From Desulfovibrionaceae bacterium (GTDB lineage Bacteria > Desulfobacterota > Desulfovibrionia > Desulfovibrionales > Desulfovibrionaceae): a DNA stretch of 56,149 nucleotides. Under the pieces are notes generated by a model. The model saw nothing but the letters and a program-made list of their open reading frames with translations, did not search any database and had not been told where the DNA came from. Below, piece after piece: positions 1 through 7,311 of this stretch (positions are counted from its first letter, which is position 1; the number at the start of each line of letters is the position of its first letter). Location: contig JADFXV010000013.1 in assembly GCA_015233395.1 (NCBI GenBank), positions 1-56,149 on the forward strand. The letters run 5' to 3'. Position numbers and translations under genes: made by a program.

Positions 1-2
1 CC

Positions 3-461
3 GGCGAGCCCGCCGCCGCCGAGCCCGCGCCAAACGCCGCGCCGGCCGAAGAGACCGCCCCGAGCTGCCCGGTCCCGCCGCAAGCGCAGCCGGAGGCCGT
101 GGACATAAGCGGCGCCTGGGAAGCCCGCACCCTCGGTTCGGCCGTGGAAATCTTCGTGGCCCAAAAAGGCGTCTATATCCTGTCCGTGGCCTACGTCACC
201 CAGCAAAACGGCAAAATCAGCGTCTATCACATGAGCGGTTTCCTGGACAACGGCAAGGTCCACGCCGTCCACGGCGACGGCCTCGTCTTCGACGGCCGGG
301 CGCTCGGCCCGGACTCGATCTGCGGCGCGCTGGCCATCAAAAACTACCCGATCAAAATCGAAACCACGGCTACGCGGCGCGCCCAGGGACGGCTGCGCGA
401 CGAACAGGCCGACGCCTTTTTCCGGGACATGCTGCCCAAGCTGCCGGACCCGCCGCAATAA
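3..461 (+). CDS. C-terminal part of a hypothetical protein (5' end outside window)
   Basis: The frame is open to the left edge of the window, so the GTG at 99 is probably internal. The visible part starts with an Ala/Pro/Glu-rich linker (about 30 residues) with one Cys. It continues into a compact domain of about 115 residues rich in beta-type stretches (VEIFVAQKGVYILSVAYV, then KISVYHMSGFLDNGKV). A low-complexity linker followed by a small beta domain suggests a secreted or envelope protein, but the N-terminus with any signal is not visible. I do not recognise the family. It ends before an A-tract hairpin that can serve as terminator. Confidence 0.6.
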   Translation, partial: GEPAAAEPAPNAAPAEETAPSCPVPPQAQPEAVDISGAWEARTLGSAVEIFVAQKGVYILSVAYVTQQNGKISVYHMSGFLDNGKVHAVHGDGLVFDGRALGPDSICGALAIKNYPIKIETTATRRAQGRLRDEQADAFFRDMLPKLPDPPQ

Positions 462-483
462 GAGGGGAGAAGAAGAAGAGAAT

Positions 484-617
484 CGGGGGGAACCTTTTGC
501 AGCGGGAAGACGCTTCGAAGCGGAGAGTACGAAAAGAAGACTTTTCTACTCTCCGCGCTTGAACAAAGGGACCACTGTCCCACGGTTCCCCCCGACCCCC
601 CTCCGAAAAACTTTTGT
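484..617. repeat. A-tract palindromic element with nested hairpin
   Basis: Outer arms CGGGGGGAACC (about 484-494) and GGTTCCCCCCG (about 585-595) enclose an inner hairpin with arms CGGAGAGTA and TACTCTCCG (about 521-555). It is followed by a run of C and by AAAAACTTTT. The same arm sequence recurs at about 15.6, 16.1, 27.7, 33.5, 37.7, 42.8 and 52.1 kb. It probably terminates the preceding gene. Confidence 0.7.
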
Positions 618-623
618 AATTTC

Positions 624-1910
624 ATGAAAAAGAGCGGCGCACATATTGTGAAAGAACGGCCGGGGCGGTCGTTTCGCTTCACCTGCGGGCCAAGCGAGAT
701 ACCCCTCGCCGAAGAACTCCTGCGCGCCCAGGGCTTTGAGTTCGAGGCCGAACCGTTCTCGCCCCTGTGCCGCCGGGCCGTCAACCGGCCGCTGCCGCTG
801 GGCTCGTCGCTGGCCGCCTATTTCGGCCTGATCTACATCCAGGACCGCTCCTCCATGCTGCCGCCGCTGGCGCTCGCCCCGAAACCCGGCGCGGCCGTGC
901 TCGACATGTGCGCGAGCCCGGGCGGGAAAACCGGCTTTCTGGCCCAGCTCGCCGGTCCCGGAGGCTTCGTCCTGGCCAACGAACCCGCCCCGGACAGACT
1001 CGAAACCCTGCGGCGCAACCTCGCGCGAACCTGCGCCGCTTCCGTCGTCACTTGCTGCTATCCCGGCCAACGCCTGCCGCTTGACGACGGCTGCTTCGAC
1101 TACATCCTGTGCGACGCGCCGTGCAGCGGCTGGGGCACGGCCGAAAAAAATCCCAAGGCGCTCACGATCTGGCGCGAGGATAAGGTCGCGCCGCTGATCT
1201 CCCTGCAACGCGCCCTGCTCGCAGAGGCGGCCCGGCTGCTCGCTCCGGGCGGGCGCCTGCTCTACTCCACCTGCACCACCAACCCGGCCGAAAACGAGGA
1301 GCAGACGCGAAAACTCCTGGGCGCCACGGAGCTTACGCTATCGCCCCTGGCCGAGCCGCCCGGATTCGCCTTCCTGAAACCCGCGCGAGCGGACCTCGAA
1401 GGCGTCCTGCGCGTCGACGGCGAGGCCTCGAAAGCGCAGGGCTTCTACCTCGCCGCCTTCGTCAAGCCAGGCCCGGGCGCGACCGGCGCGACCGGCCGCG
1501 ACGCCCAGGGCGGCGGCTTCTCCGGCTGCGAACCGCCGGGCCTCGATCTCCCCGGCGCCGATCTTTCCAGGCTGCCGCCCGGCCTCGCGCAACGCTTCGA
1601 CCACCGGCTTTTCTACCTGCCGCGGCGCGCTTACGATTTCCTCCCGGACCGGCTCAAATACCGGGGCTGCCAACTCGGCGCGTTCTCCGGAAACTCCGCC
1701 CGCGTCCACGCCCGGGCGCGCCTGCTGCTGCCGGACTATTCCCCGGGCTGCGGCTTTAACGCCGAGACCCCGGAAACGCTGGTCAAGCTGATTTCCGGCC
1801 AAAGCCTGGAAACCACGCTGGACTTGCCGCGCCCGGGATTGTACTTTCGCGGTTTGCGACTCGGCTTCCTGACCCGCAAAGGCCCGCGCCTTCTGTGGTC
1901 GGATAGATGA
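624..1910 (+). CDS. RsmB/RsmF-type RNA (cytosine-5) methyltransferase
   Basis: SAM-dependent m5C methyltransferase of the NOL1/NOP2/Sun family, acting on rRNA or tRNA in the cytoplasm. Visible motifs are the SAM-binding loop DMCASPGGKT (94-103), the DAPCSG motif with Cys167 and the STCT motif with Cys217. These two cysteines are the general-base/release and nucleophile pair of this family. The last ~130 residues form a C-terminal extension like those that help bind RNA in RsmF-type enzymes. The exact target base cannot be read from the sequence. ATG 624 lies at the edge of an A-tract element without a clear Shine-Dalgarno, so GTG 648 is an alternative start. Confidence 0.85.
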   Translation: MKKSGAHIVKERPGRSFRFTCGPSEIPLAEELLRAQGFEFEAEPFSPLCRRAVNRPLPLGSSLAAYFGLIYIQDRSSMLPPLALAPKPGAAVLDMCASPGGKTGFLAQLAGPGGFVLANEPAPDRLETLRRNLARTCAASVVTCCYPGQRLPLDDGCFDYILCDAPCSGWGTAEKNPKALTIWREDKVAPLISLQRALLAEAARLLAPGGRLLYSTCTTNPAENEEQTRKLLGATELTLSPLAEPPGFAFLKPARADLEGVLRVDGEASKAQGFYLAAFVKPGPGATGATGRDAQGGGFSGCEPPGLDLPGADLSRLPPGLAQRFDHRLFYLPRRAYDFLPDRLKYRGCQLGAFSGNSARVHARARLLLPDYSPGCGFNAETPETLVKLISGQSLETTLDLPRPGLYFRGLRLGFLTRKGPRLLWSDR

Positions 1911-1952
1911 TTACAGGGCTGCGCCCCTTGGTCTACTCTTTGGAGGTATTGC

Positions 1953-2726
1953 ATGACAGGGACACTACGGCGGTTGGCGCGGTTTTTTCATCCCGAGAGC
2001 GGCAGGATGCTCATCGCGCCGCTCGACCAGGGCGTTTACGAAGGCATGCTCGCGGGCATCGGCGAGATTGCGCCGCTGCTCCATTTGATGCGCGGCCAGC
2101 CGGTTCAGGGCGTGATTTTGAACAAGGGCATGGCCCGGGCCTATCTCACCGAGGTGCCGCTCGAAACGCAGCTCGTGATGCAGCTTTCGGCCGGGACCAA
2201 GCACGGCATACCGCCCTACGCCCGGGGCATCGTGTCCTCGGTTCACGAGGCGCATCGCCTGGGCGCGGACGCCGTGGCCTTGCAGCTCAACATCGGCAAC
2301 GATCTTGAGGACCGGATGCTGGCCGATTTCGGCGCGGTGTGCGACGACGCCCACGGCCTGGGCCTGCCGGTTTTCGCCCTGGTCCACCCCAAGGGCGGCC
2401 ATATCGTCAACGAACTCGACCCGACCCTGATCGCGCACTGCATCCGTCTGGCGGCCGAACTGGGCGCGGACGTCACCGGCGTGCCGTTTTCCTCCGATCC
2501 CGCAAGTTTCGCCGCAGCCGCAGCCGCCAGTCCGATCCCGGTCCTGGTCACCGGCGGTCCCAAACAGCCCGACTTCGAAAGCCTGCTCTCCATGATCGGC
2601 AAGGCCCTGGAAAGCGGCGCGGCCGGCACCTGCGTGGGCCGCAATTTCTTCTCCCGGCCAGAGCCGGGCGAGGCGCTCGCCCGCATCGTCGCCCTCGTGC
2701 ACGGCAAGGGCGCCCAACCGGACTAG
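1953..2726 (+). CDS. DeoC/LacD-fold class I aldolase-like protein, catalytic Lys apparently lost
   Basis: A 257-residue TIM-barrel protein of the archaeal-type fructose-bisphosphate aldolase / ADH synthase family. Family landmarks are APLDQGV (22-28), LNIGNDLED (112-120), a Pro-Lys pair in the loop at 146-147, and the phosphate-binding end TGGPKQPDF plus GTCVGRNFF. In characterised relatives the Schiff-base lysine sits in a stretch like ADIVKTSY. Here the aligned stretch is ADVTGVPF, with Gly176 in place of Lys. The fold is therefore confident but class I aldolase activity is doubtful. It could have a different or regulatory role. The gene starts 43 bp after the methyltransferase stop, with TTTGGAGG upstream of ATG 1953, so the two may be cotranscribed. 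Confidence 0.75.
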   Translation: MTGTLRRLARFFHPESGRMLIAPLDQGVYEGMLAGIGEIAPLLHLMRGQPVQGVILNKGMARAYLTEVPLETQLVMQLSAGTKHGIPPYARGIVSSVHEAHRLGADAVALQLNIGNDLEDRMLADFGAVCDDAHGLGLPVFALVHPKGGHIVNELDPTLIAHCIRLAAELGADVTGVPFSSDPASFAAAAAASPIPVLVTGGPKQPDFESLLSMIGKALESGAAGTCVGRNFFSRPEPGEALARIVALVHGKGAQPD

Positions 2727-2742
2727 CGCCTGTCCCGGACCC

Positions 2743-2835
2743 TCGGGGGGCCAAGGGGCTTTGCCCCTTGGATCCCCACCGGGGGCGATGATCGCCCCCG
2801 GACCCCCGCGTCAGGGGCGCGGCCGTGCCCCCTGC
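2743..2835. repeat. GC hairpin cassette, copy 1
   Basis: Three consecutive palindromes: CCAAGGGGC-TTT-GCCCCTTGG (2751-2771), CCGGGGGCGATGATCGCCCCCGG core (2779-2801) and CAGGGGC...GCCCCCTG (about 2812-2834). The first ~67 bp are identical to copy 2 at 3571. It lies between the aldolase-like gene and the cytochrome gene and may terminate the former. Confidence 0.85.
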
Positions 2836-2947
2836 CGAGGTCCGGGGCGGCCGCCTCTTTCTTTTTGCTTCAACCTCCTGGATTTCCCTTCTGTTTTGCT
2901 TTAAAGAGCGAAATACGCATCAACCGTACAACCGGGAGGGATCTTTT

Positions 2948-3550
2948 ATGAAACGCCTGCTCGTGGCGCTCACGGGGATGTTCTGCCTGCTGGCCGCGGC
3001 CGCCCCGGCCCTGGCCGCCGGCCCGCACGACATGGACTGCAAGGAATGCCACAGCCCGCACGAAGCCAAGGCGGACTGGATCATCGGCGTCGCGCCCCAG
3101 CCCAGCGTGATCACGCCCGACGGCTCCAAGATGACGCTTGGGCCGGTGGACGCCATGTGCCTCGGCTGCCACAACGAAAAAACCGGCATCATGCCGGTCA
3201 ACCTGCGCACCACCCACCCGGTGGGAATCAAACCCGTGCACGCCAAAGTTCCGGAAAACCTGCTCAGCGCGGGCCTCTTGACCTGCGGCAGCTGCCACAA
3301 CCCGCACCCGTCCAACACCAACTACAAATACCTGATCGTGGACACCAAAGGCGGCAAGGCCATGGGCGTGTTCTGCGCCGTATGCCATCCGGGCCAATCC
3401 GATCCGAATACGGTCGAACAGGCCAAGAAAGCCATCCTCAAAGCCGATGCGGTCAATACGCCGCTGGTCAAGGTCGAACCCAAAAAAGCCGCCCCGTCCT
3501 CGGCCGGCTCGGCCCCGGCGGCCAAACCCGCCGAAGCCAAAAAACCGTAA
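2948..3550 (+). CDS. Periplasmic tetraheme c-type cytochrome
   Basis: A 200-residue exported electron carrier. The start at ATG 2948 is preceded by GGGAGG and gives a clear Sec signal peptide (MKRLLVALTG, Ala-rich core, AxA near residue 24). Four CXXCH heme sites are visible: CKECH (31-35), CLGCH (71-75), CGSCH (113-117) and CAVCH (143-147). Extra histidines (90, 98, 120 region) could be axial ligands. The last ~45 residues are a Lys/Ala/Pro-rich tail without heme sites, unusual for small cytochrome c3. Spacing differs from classical c3, so I call it a doubled-CXXCH-type multiheme cytochrome. It stands alone, between two hairpin cassettes. Confidence 0.9.
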   Translation: MKRLLVALTGMFCLLAAAAPALAAGPHDMDCKECHSPHEAKADWIIGVAPQPSVITPDGSKMTLGPVDAMCLGCHNEKTGIMPVNLRTTHPVGIKPVHAKVPENLLSAGLLTCGSCHNPHPSNTNYKYLIVDTKGGKAMGVFCAVCHPGQSDPNTVEQAKKAILKADAVNTPLVKVEPKKAAPSSAGSAPAAKPAEAKKP

Positions 3551-3563
3551 ATCGCCGGACCAT

Positions 3564-3720
3564 CCGGGGGCCAAGGGGCTTTGCCCCTTGGATCCCCACC
3601 GGGGGCGATGATCGCCCCCGGACCCCCGCGTCAGGGGGCACGGCCGCGCCCCTGACGTGGGGGTCCGGGGGGCATCATGCTCCCCGGCGGGGGTGCAGGG
3701 GGCAGCGCCCCCTGACGGGG
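3564..3720. repeat. GC hairpin cassette, copy 2 (extended)
   Basis: Same modules as copy 1 (CCAAGGGGC arms at 3571-3591, then the CGATGATCG-centred palindrome), followed by extra palindromes, including one containing CAGGGGGCAGCGCCCCCTG near 3696. It lies between convergent genes (cytochrome and RlmM-like), so it can act as a terminator in both directions. Confidence 0.85.
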
Positions 3721-3725
3721 GGCGC

Positions 3726-4652
3726 TCAGGCGCGCAGCTTAATCCAGGTCAGCTCGTGTTTGTTGTGATATAAATGCAGCAGGCGCGAGTCCGGTATCGA
3801 CCGGAATTTCTCCAGGGCGGCGAAATCCGTCGCTCCCTGGAGCTTGACCGTGCATACGAAATTGGCGGCCGCCCCGGCCGCGAGCCAGCGCGAGACCAGT
3901 CCGTAAAGTCGCTCGGGATAGCAGACCACGTCCGAGAACAGCCAATCCACCGGTCCGAACTTCACCGGATCGATGGCGAAGGCGCTGCCCACCAGCTCTT
4001 CCACGTTCGGCAGCCCGGCCACGGCCGCAGCCAGCGGCGCCTTGTCCACGCTCGCCACCCGCGCGCCGAGTCCGGCCAGGACAAAAGCCCAGCCGCCCGG
4101 ACTGCCGCCCAGATCGAGACAGGCCTCGCCCGGCCCGGGCTTTTTCCCGATCAGCGTGAGCGCCTCCCACAGCTTCAGGTAGGCCCGGTTCGGCGGCCCG
4201 AGCCTGTCCTCCACGAAATGCGTCTCGCCGTGCGCAAACGGGCTGGAACACCGCGCCGCGGCCAGAATCGTGCGCTCGTCGAGCAGGGTCCACGAACCCA
4301 GTTGACCCGTGGGAACCGGGTCGCCGAAATGAAGCGGCCTGGCCGACACCTTGGGCAGGCCCTGCGCGATGAGCTTCGCCCGGCCGCGCGCGGCAAGCGG
4401 ATACAAAGCCCAATTGCGCTGGATCTCCTTCAAGGCCCGCACGCCCTCGCCGATCGAGGCGATCTCGATCGCCAGCGGATCAAACCAGACGTTCTGCGCC
4501 CAGGCCGCCGGCCGCGCCGGACCCGGCGCGACGAACAACCGGCCGTAACGCTCGCCCGCGCCCCCGGATGCGGCGAGCTCGGCGCCGAGCTCGTCCTCAA
4601 ACCCCTCGGCCGCCAAATACGCCGTTGCCTCAAGCGCCCTCGTCCGCGACAT
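3726..4652 (-). CDS. RlmM-like 23S rRNA 2'-O-ribose methyltransferase
   Basis: A 308-residue protein with an N-terminal region (1-150, THUMP-like position) and a C-terminal FtsJ-type Rossmann methyltransferase. The SAM loop is CLDLGGSPGGW (178-188). The Lys-Asp-Lys-Glu tetrad of 2'-O-ribose methyltransferases is visible as Lys160 (AYLKLWEAL), Asp241 (FSDVVCYPE), Lys270 (CTVKLQG) and Glu300 (KHELT). RlmM of E. coli modifies C2498 of 23S rRNA, and the same target is inferred here. The open frame extends upstream to 4880, but that part is translated hairpin repeat, so I start at ATG 4652 (MSRTRALEA). It is divergent from ftsE. Confidence 0.8.
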   Translation of the reverse strand: MSRTRALEATAYLAAEGFEDELGAELAASGGAGERYGRLFVAPGPARPAAWAQNVWFDPLAIEIASIGEGVRALKEIQRNWALYPLAARGRAKLIAQGLPKVSARPLHFGDPVPTGQLGSWTLLDERTILAAARCSSPFAHGETHFVEDRLGPPNRAYLKLWEALTLIGKKPGPGEACLDLGGSPGGWAFVLAGLGARVASVDKAPLAAAVAGLPNVEELVGSAFAIDPVKFGPVDWLFSDVVCYPERLYGLVSRWLAAGAAANFVCTVKLQGATDFAALEKFRSIPDSRLLHLYHNKHELTWIKLRA

Positions 4653-4721
4653 AATCCCCACTCTTTTGCGCCCCACCCCTTGCCTTCGCCGCAACCCCCG
4701 GGCTATCACGAACCAACCAGG

Positions 4722-4870
4722 GGCTGCGCCCCTGGCCCCCCCCGGGGGGGCAAGCGCCCCCCCGGACCCCCGCGTCGGGGGACTCAGCCGCGCCCCCTGA
4801 CGTGGGGGTCCGGGGGCGATCATCGCCCCCGGTGGGAATCCAAGGGGCAAAGCCCCTTGGCCCCCGGAGG
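4722..4870. repeat. GC hairpin cassette, copy 3 (inverted; supplies ftsE ribosome-binding site)
   Basis: Inverted orientation relative to copies 1-2: ends with CCAAGGGGCAAAGCCCCTTGG (4840-4860) and CCCCCGGAGG (4861-4870). The terminal GGAGG lies 8 nt before the ftsE ATG. This is the only copy in this window lying between divergent genes. Confidence 0.85.
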
Positions 4871-4878
4871 TTTTTTTC

Positions 4879-5568
4879 ATGGCCTTTGTCAGGGTGAGGG
4901 ACGTATCCTATCGTTTCGGCAAGCGCTTGGCCTTGGAGGGTGTGAATTTCTCTCTGGCCAAGGGCGGCTTCGCCTTTATAACCGGTCCGTCCGGGGCTGG
5001 GAAGACCACGCTTTTGCGTATTTTGCACGGCGATTTGCCGCTCATGCACGGCCACGCGGTGGTGGCCGGGTTTTCGCTCAACGCCATGGCGCGTTCCGAG
5101 TTGCCGCTTTTGCGCCGCGAGGCCTGTCTGATTTTCCAGGACTACCGGATCTTGCCCGAGCGCACGGTGTTTGAGAACGTGGCTTTGCCGCTTGAGGTTC
5201 GCGGCTTGCCTAGGGCGAGGGTGGCGGCGCGGGTCGCCGAGATGGCCGGCGCCTTGGATCTCGCCAAGGTGGCCCACGAGCGGTGCGACAATCTTTCCGG
5301 CGGCGAGCGGCAGCGCGTGGCCGTGGCCCGGGCCTTGGCCGTCGGTCCCCAATTGATTCTGGCCGACGAGCCCACGGGCAATCTCGATCCGGACGCCGCC
5401 TTGCGGCTGATGGATGTGTTTCGCCAGGCCAATACGCACGGCACGGCCTTTATCGTCGCCACCCACGACGAACGTTTGCCCGGCATGATTCCGGGAGCGC
5501 GGCTCCTGCATCTGGAAGCCGGGCGTTTGACCGCGACCGCCGAGGGCGGCGACGGCGAGGACGACTGA
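4879..5568 (+). CDS. ftsE: Cell division ABC ATPase FtsE
   Basis: The cytoplasmic ATPase of the FtsEX complex, which controls peptidoglycan hydrolases at the division septum. Walker A GPSGAGKTT (36-44), signature LSGGERQRVAVARAL and Walker B LILADEP are intact. At 229 residues it has normal size, with a short acidic tail. Its stop overlaps the ftsX start (ATGA at 5566-5570), which shows translational coupling. The Shine-Dalgarno GGAGG comes from the end of a hairpin cassette. FtsE identity rests on the neighbour FtsX as well as on sequence. Confidence 0.93.
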   Translation: MAFVRVRDVSYRFGKRLALEGVNFSLAKGGFAFITGPSGAGKTTLLRILHGDLPLMHGHAVVAGFSLNAMARSELPLLRREACLIFQDYRILPERTVFENVALPLEVRGLPRARVAARVAEMAGALDLAKVAHERCDNLSGGERQRVAVARALAVGPQLILADEPTGNLDPDAALRLMDVFRQANTHGTAFIVATHDERLPGMIPGARLLHLEAGRLTATAEGGDGEDD

Positions 5569-6437
5569 TGGAAACGGTTTTTCGCTTGTTGCTGCGCGGC
5601 TTGTCCGATTTGCGGCTCAAACCCCTGGCCGGTTTCCTGATTGTGTGCGCCGTGGCCATGGCCGTGTTTCTCTGCGGGCTGTTCAGCCTGTTTTTGCACA
5701 ACCTCGACGCCGAACTCGGCAAGCGCCACGGCACGGTGCAATTCCAGGTCTACTGGACCGCTTCCGCCGATCTGGCGCGGGTGCGCGAACAGTGGAGCAG
5801 GCTTGCCCAATTGCCCGGCCTGGAAGGATTTTCCACCTTCACGCCGGAGCAGGCTCTGGCCGCGTTGCAGGATTCGCTCGACGGCGCGATGGATTTTTCC
5901 TGGCTCAAGGGGTCAAGCCCCTTGCCGCCCACGGCTTTGATCACTTTTGCGGTCCGCGACCATTCCGAGGCCTTCACCAGGGAAATGTACGGCCGGCTCA
6001 AGGGCTTGGCCGGCGTCGAGCGGGTGACTTTCAACCCCCTCGAACTCGATGCCGCCAGCTCCTGGCGGCGCATCACCCGGACGCTGTTGTGGCCGCTGGC
6101 CGGATTTTGCATCGCCATCGCCGCCCTGGTCGTGGGTTATACCGTGCGCTTGTCCATGCTCGGCCACCAGGCCGAAATCGACGTCTTGCGCCTGGTCGGG
6201 GCCAGGGATTGGTATATCCGCCTGCCGCTCGCCTCCTCGGGCGCGGCCATGGGCCTGGCCGGCTCGCTGTGCGCCCTGGCGCTGCTCAAGGCCGCTCAGG
6301 TCTATCTCGCCGATATCCTGTATTATCCGCCGGTCTGGATCCGCATCGAATTCATCCCGGCCCGGCAAGCCGCCGGCCTGTGCCTGGCCGTGACCCTGGT
6401 CTCGCTGATCGCTTCCTGGCTCGCCGCCCGCGATTGA
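5568..6437 (+). CDS. ftsX: Cell division permease FtsX
   Basis: A 289-residue membrane partner of FtsE. It has an N-terminal transmembrane segment (about 20-44), a periplasmic domain (about 45-175) and three C-terminal transmembrane segments (about 180-205, 225-250, 265-285), the standard FtsX topology. FtsX transmits ATPase-driven change across the membrane to murein hydrolase activators. The start overlaps the ftsE stop by one base. The open frame upstream of 5568 is a shadow of ftsE. A hairpin cassette follows and probably ends the operon. Confidence 0.92.
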   Translation: METVFRLLLRGLSDLRLKPLAGFLIVCAVAMAVFLCGLFSLFLHNLDAELGKRHGTVQFQVYWTASADLARVREQWSRLAQLPGLEGFSTFTPEQALAALQDSLDGAMDFSWLKGSSPLPPTALITFAVRDHSEAFTREMYGRLKGLAGVERVTFNPLELDAASSWRRITRTLLWPLAGFCIAIAALVVGYTVRLSMLGHQAEIDVLRLVGARDWYIRLPLASSGAAMGLAGSLCALALLKAAQVYLADILYYPPVWIRIEFIPARQAAGLCLAVTLVSLIASWLAARD

Positions 6438-6451
6438 CCGGGAGGGCGCCG

Positions 6452-6568
6452 CCCCGGGGCTGCGCCCCGGACCCTGCCAGAGGAGGCGCTGCCTCCTCTG
6501 GGCTCCTCCGCTGGGGGCGATAATCGCCCCCAGACCCCCATGGCAGGGGGCGCGGCCGCGCCCCCTTA
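6452..6568. repeat. GC hairpin cassette, copy 4 (variant modules)
   Basis: Palindromes CCGGGGCTGCGCCCCGG, CAGAGGAGGC...GCCTCCTCTG, CTGGGGGCGATAATCGCCCC and a final GGGGGCGCGGCCGCGCCCCC. The CGATAATCG centre differs from the CGATGATCG centre of copies 1-3 and matches copy 5. It lies in the 317-bp space between ftsX and the iron genes. The remainder of that space (6569-6700) shows no gene. Confidence 0.8.
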
Positions 6569-6700
6569 CCGCTTGGCTCCCGAGCCGGACTCCCCCGGTA
6601 AGGGCGTTGTGCGCGCTTCGACGCGGCGGCTTGCGCCTTGGCGATTCGCGGATCGCGCTCCTGCATCGGGTAAATTTTCATTCCTTGAACTTTTTCAGTT

Positions 6701-6719
6701 GACAATGATTATCATTTGC
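6701..6719. promoter_or_regulatory. Fur box upstream of the first FeoA gene
   Basis: GACAATGATTATCATTTGC matches the 19-bp Fur consensus GATAATGATAATCATTATC at 15 of 19 positions. It overlaps a TTGACA-like hexamer (6699-6704) and lies 36 bp before the FeoA start, a typical position for iron-dependent repression. Confidence 0.85.
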
Positions 6720-6754
6720 ATTACTCAGGAGGCGACCAGACAAAGGGGGGGCCT

Positions 6755-7015
6755 ATGTCCGAACTGCTCCAGTCCAAACCCATCAACGCCTACCCGGGCG
6801 GCGCCACGGTCGTGATCGAACGTCTGGACGGAGGCTGCGGATGTCGCGGCCACTTGTGCGCCCTCGGTTTGGCGCCGGGGACCAAAGTCGTGGTCCGGGA
6901 CAGCCATTGCGACGGCTGCAGGGTGTTCGTGCGCGAGTCCGAATTGATCCTGGGCCAGGGCATGGCCGAAAAGATTTTGGCGGTCCCCTGCCGTCTTGCT
7001 CCCGGAGCGGACTGA
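6755..7015 (+). CDS. FeoA-family protein (Cys-rich variant)
   Basis: An 86-residue SH3-like FeoA protein: Val/Gly-rich core with CALGLAPGTKVVV (the LGL-PG turn typical of FeoA) and ESELILGQGMAEKILAV at the end. It has a cluster of cysteines (GGCGCRGHLC, SHCDGC) not present in the second FeoA at 10037. The paired cysteines could bind metal or form redox bonds; this is inference. AAAGGGGGG precedes ATG 6755. It is directly downstream of a Fur box and 1 bp from the small Cys-rich membrane protein, so it is expected to be made under iron limitation. Confidence 0.85.
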   Translation: MSELLQSKPINAYPGGATVVIERLDGGCGCRGHLCALGLAPGTKVVVRDSHCDGCRVFVRESELILGQGMAEKILAVPCRLAPGAD

Positions 7016-7016
7016 A

Positions 7017-7220
7017 ATGCGCGGCGACACCATCGCCGTCGTCGTCATCTGCGTTCTGGCGCTCGGCTATTTCATCCACCGGACGCGCAAGTCGTTTCGC
7101 GGCGGCTCTTCCTGCGGGTGCAGCGGCGGTTGCGCCGATTGCGCCGGCCATGACAATCGCGGCGCCTCGGCGCCCAAGTCTTCCAAAGAGCCCGGCCGCG
7201 ACCTTCCTGCCGGTGGATAG
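7017..7220 (+). CDS. FeoB-associated Cys-rich membrane protein
   Basis: A 67-residue protein: one N-terminal transmembrane helix (about 5-21, TIAVVVICVLALGYFIH), a basic stretch (RTRKSFR) and a cytoplasmic-side Cys cluster (SSCGCSGGCADC). This layout matches the small proteins encoded next to FeoB in many anaerobes, thought to assist ferrous iron uptake. Here FeoB is 3 kb downstream, separated by a signalling gene. The start ATG 7017 follows the FeoA stop by one base, so it is translated with FeoA. Confidence 0.8.
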   Translation: MRGDTIAVVVICVLALGYFIHRTRKSFRGGSSCGCSGGCADCAGHDNRGASAPKSSKEPGRDLPAGG

Positions 7221-7311
7221 TCTTGATCATCGCGGCGACCTGGGATAGCCTGAGATCGCGGCCCCCCGAAGCGCAAGGCGCGACCCGCGAACAGACTCAC
7301 CCCAGGGCGTC

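Noticed and set aside
2743-4870. Tandem palindromes as a CRISPR-like array
   Set aside because: There is no regular repeat-spacer spacing and no cas genes; modules are adjacent hairpins.
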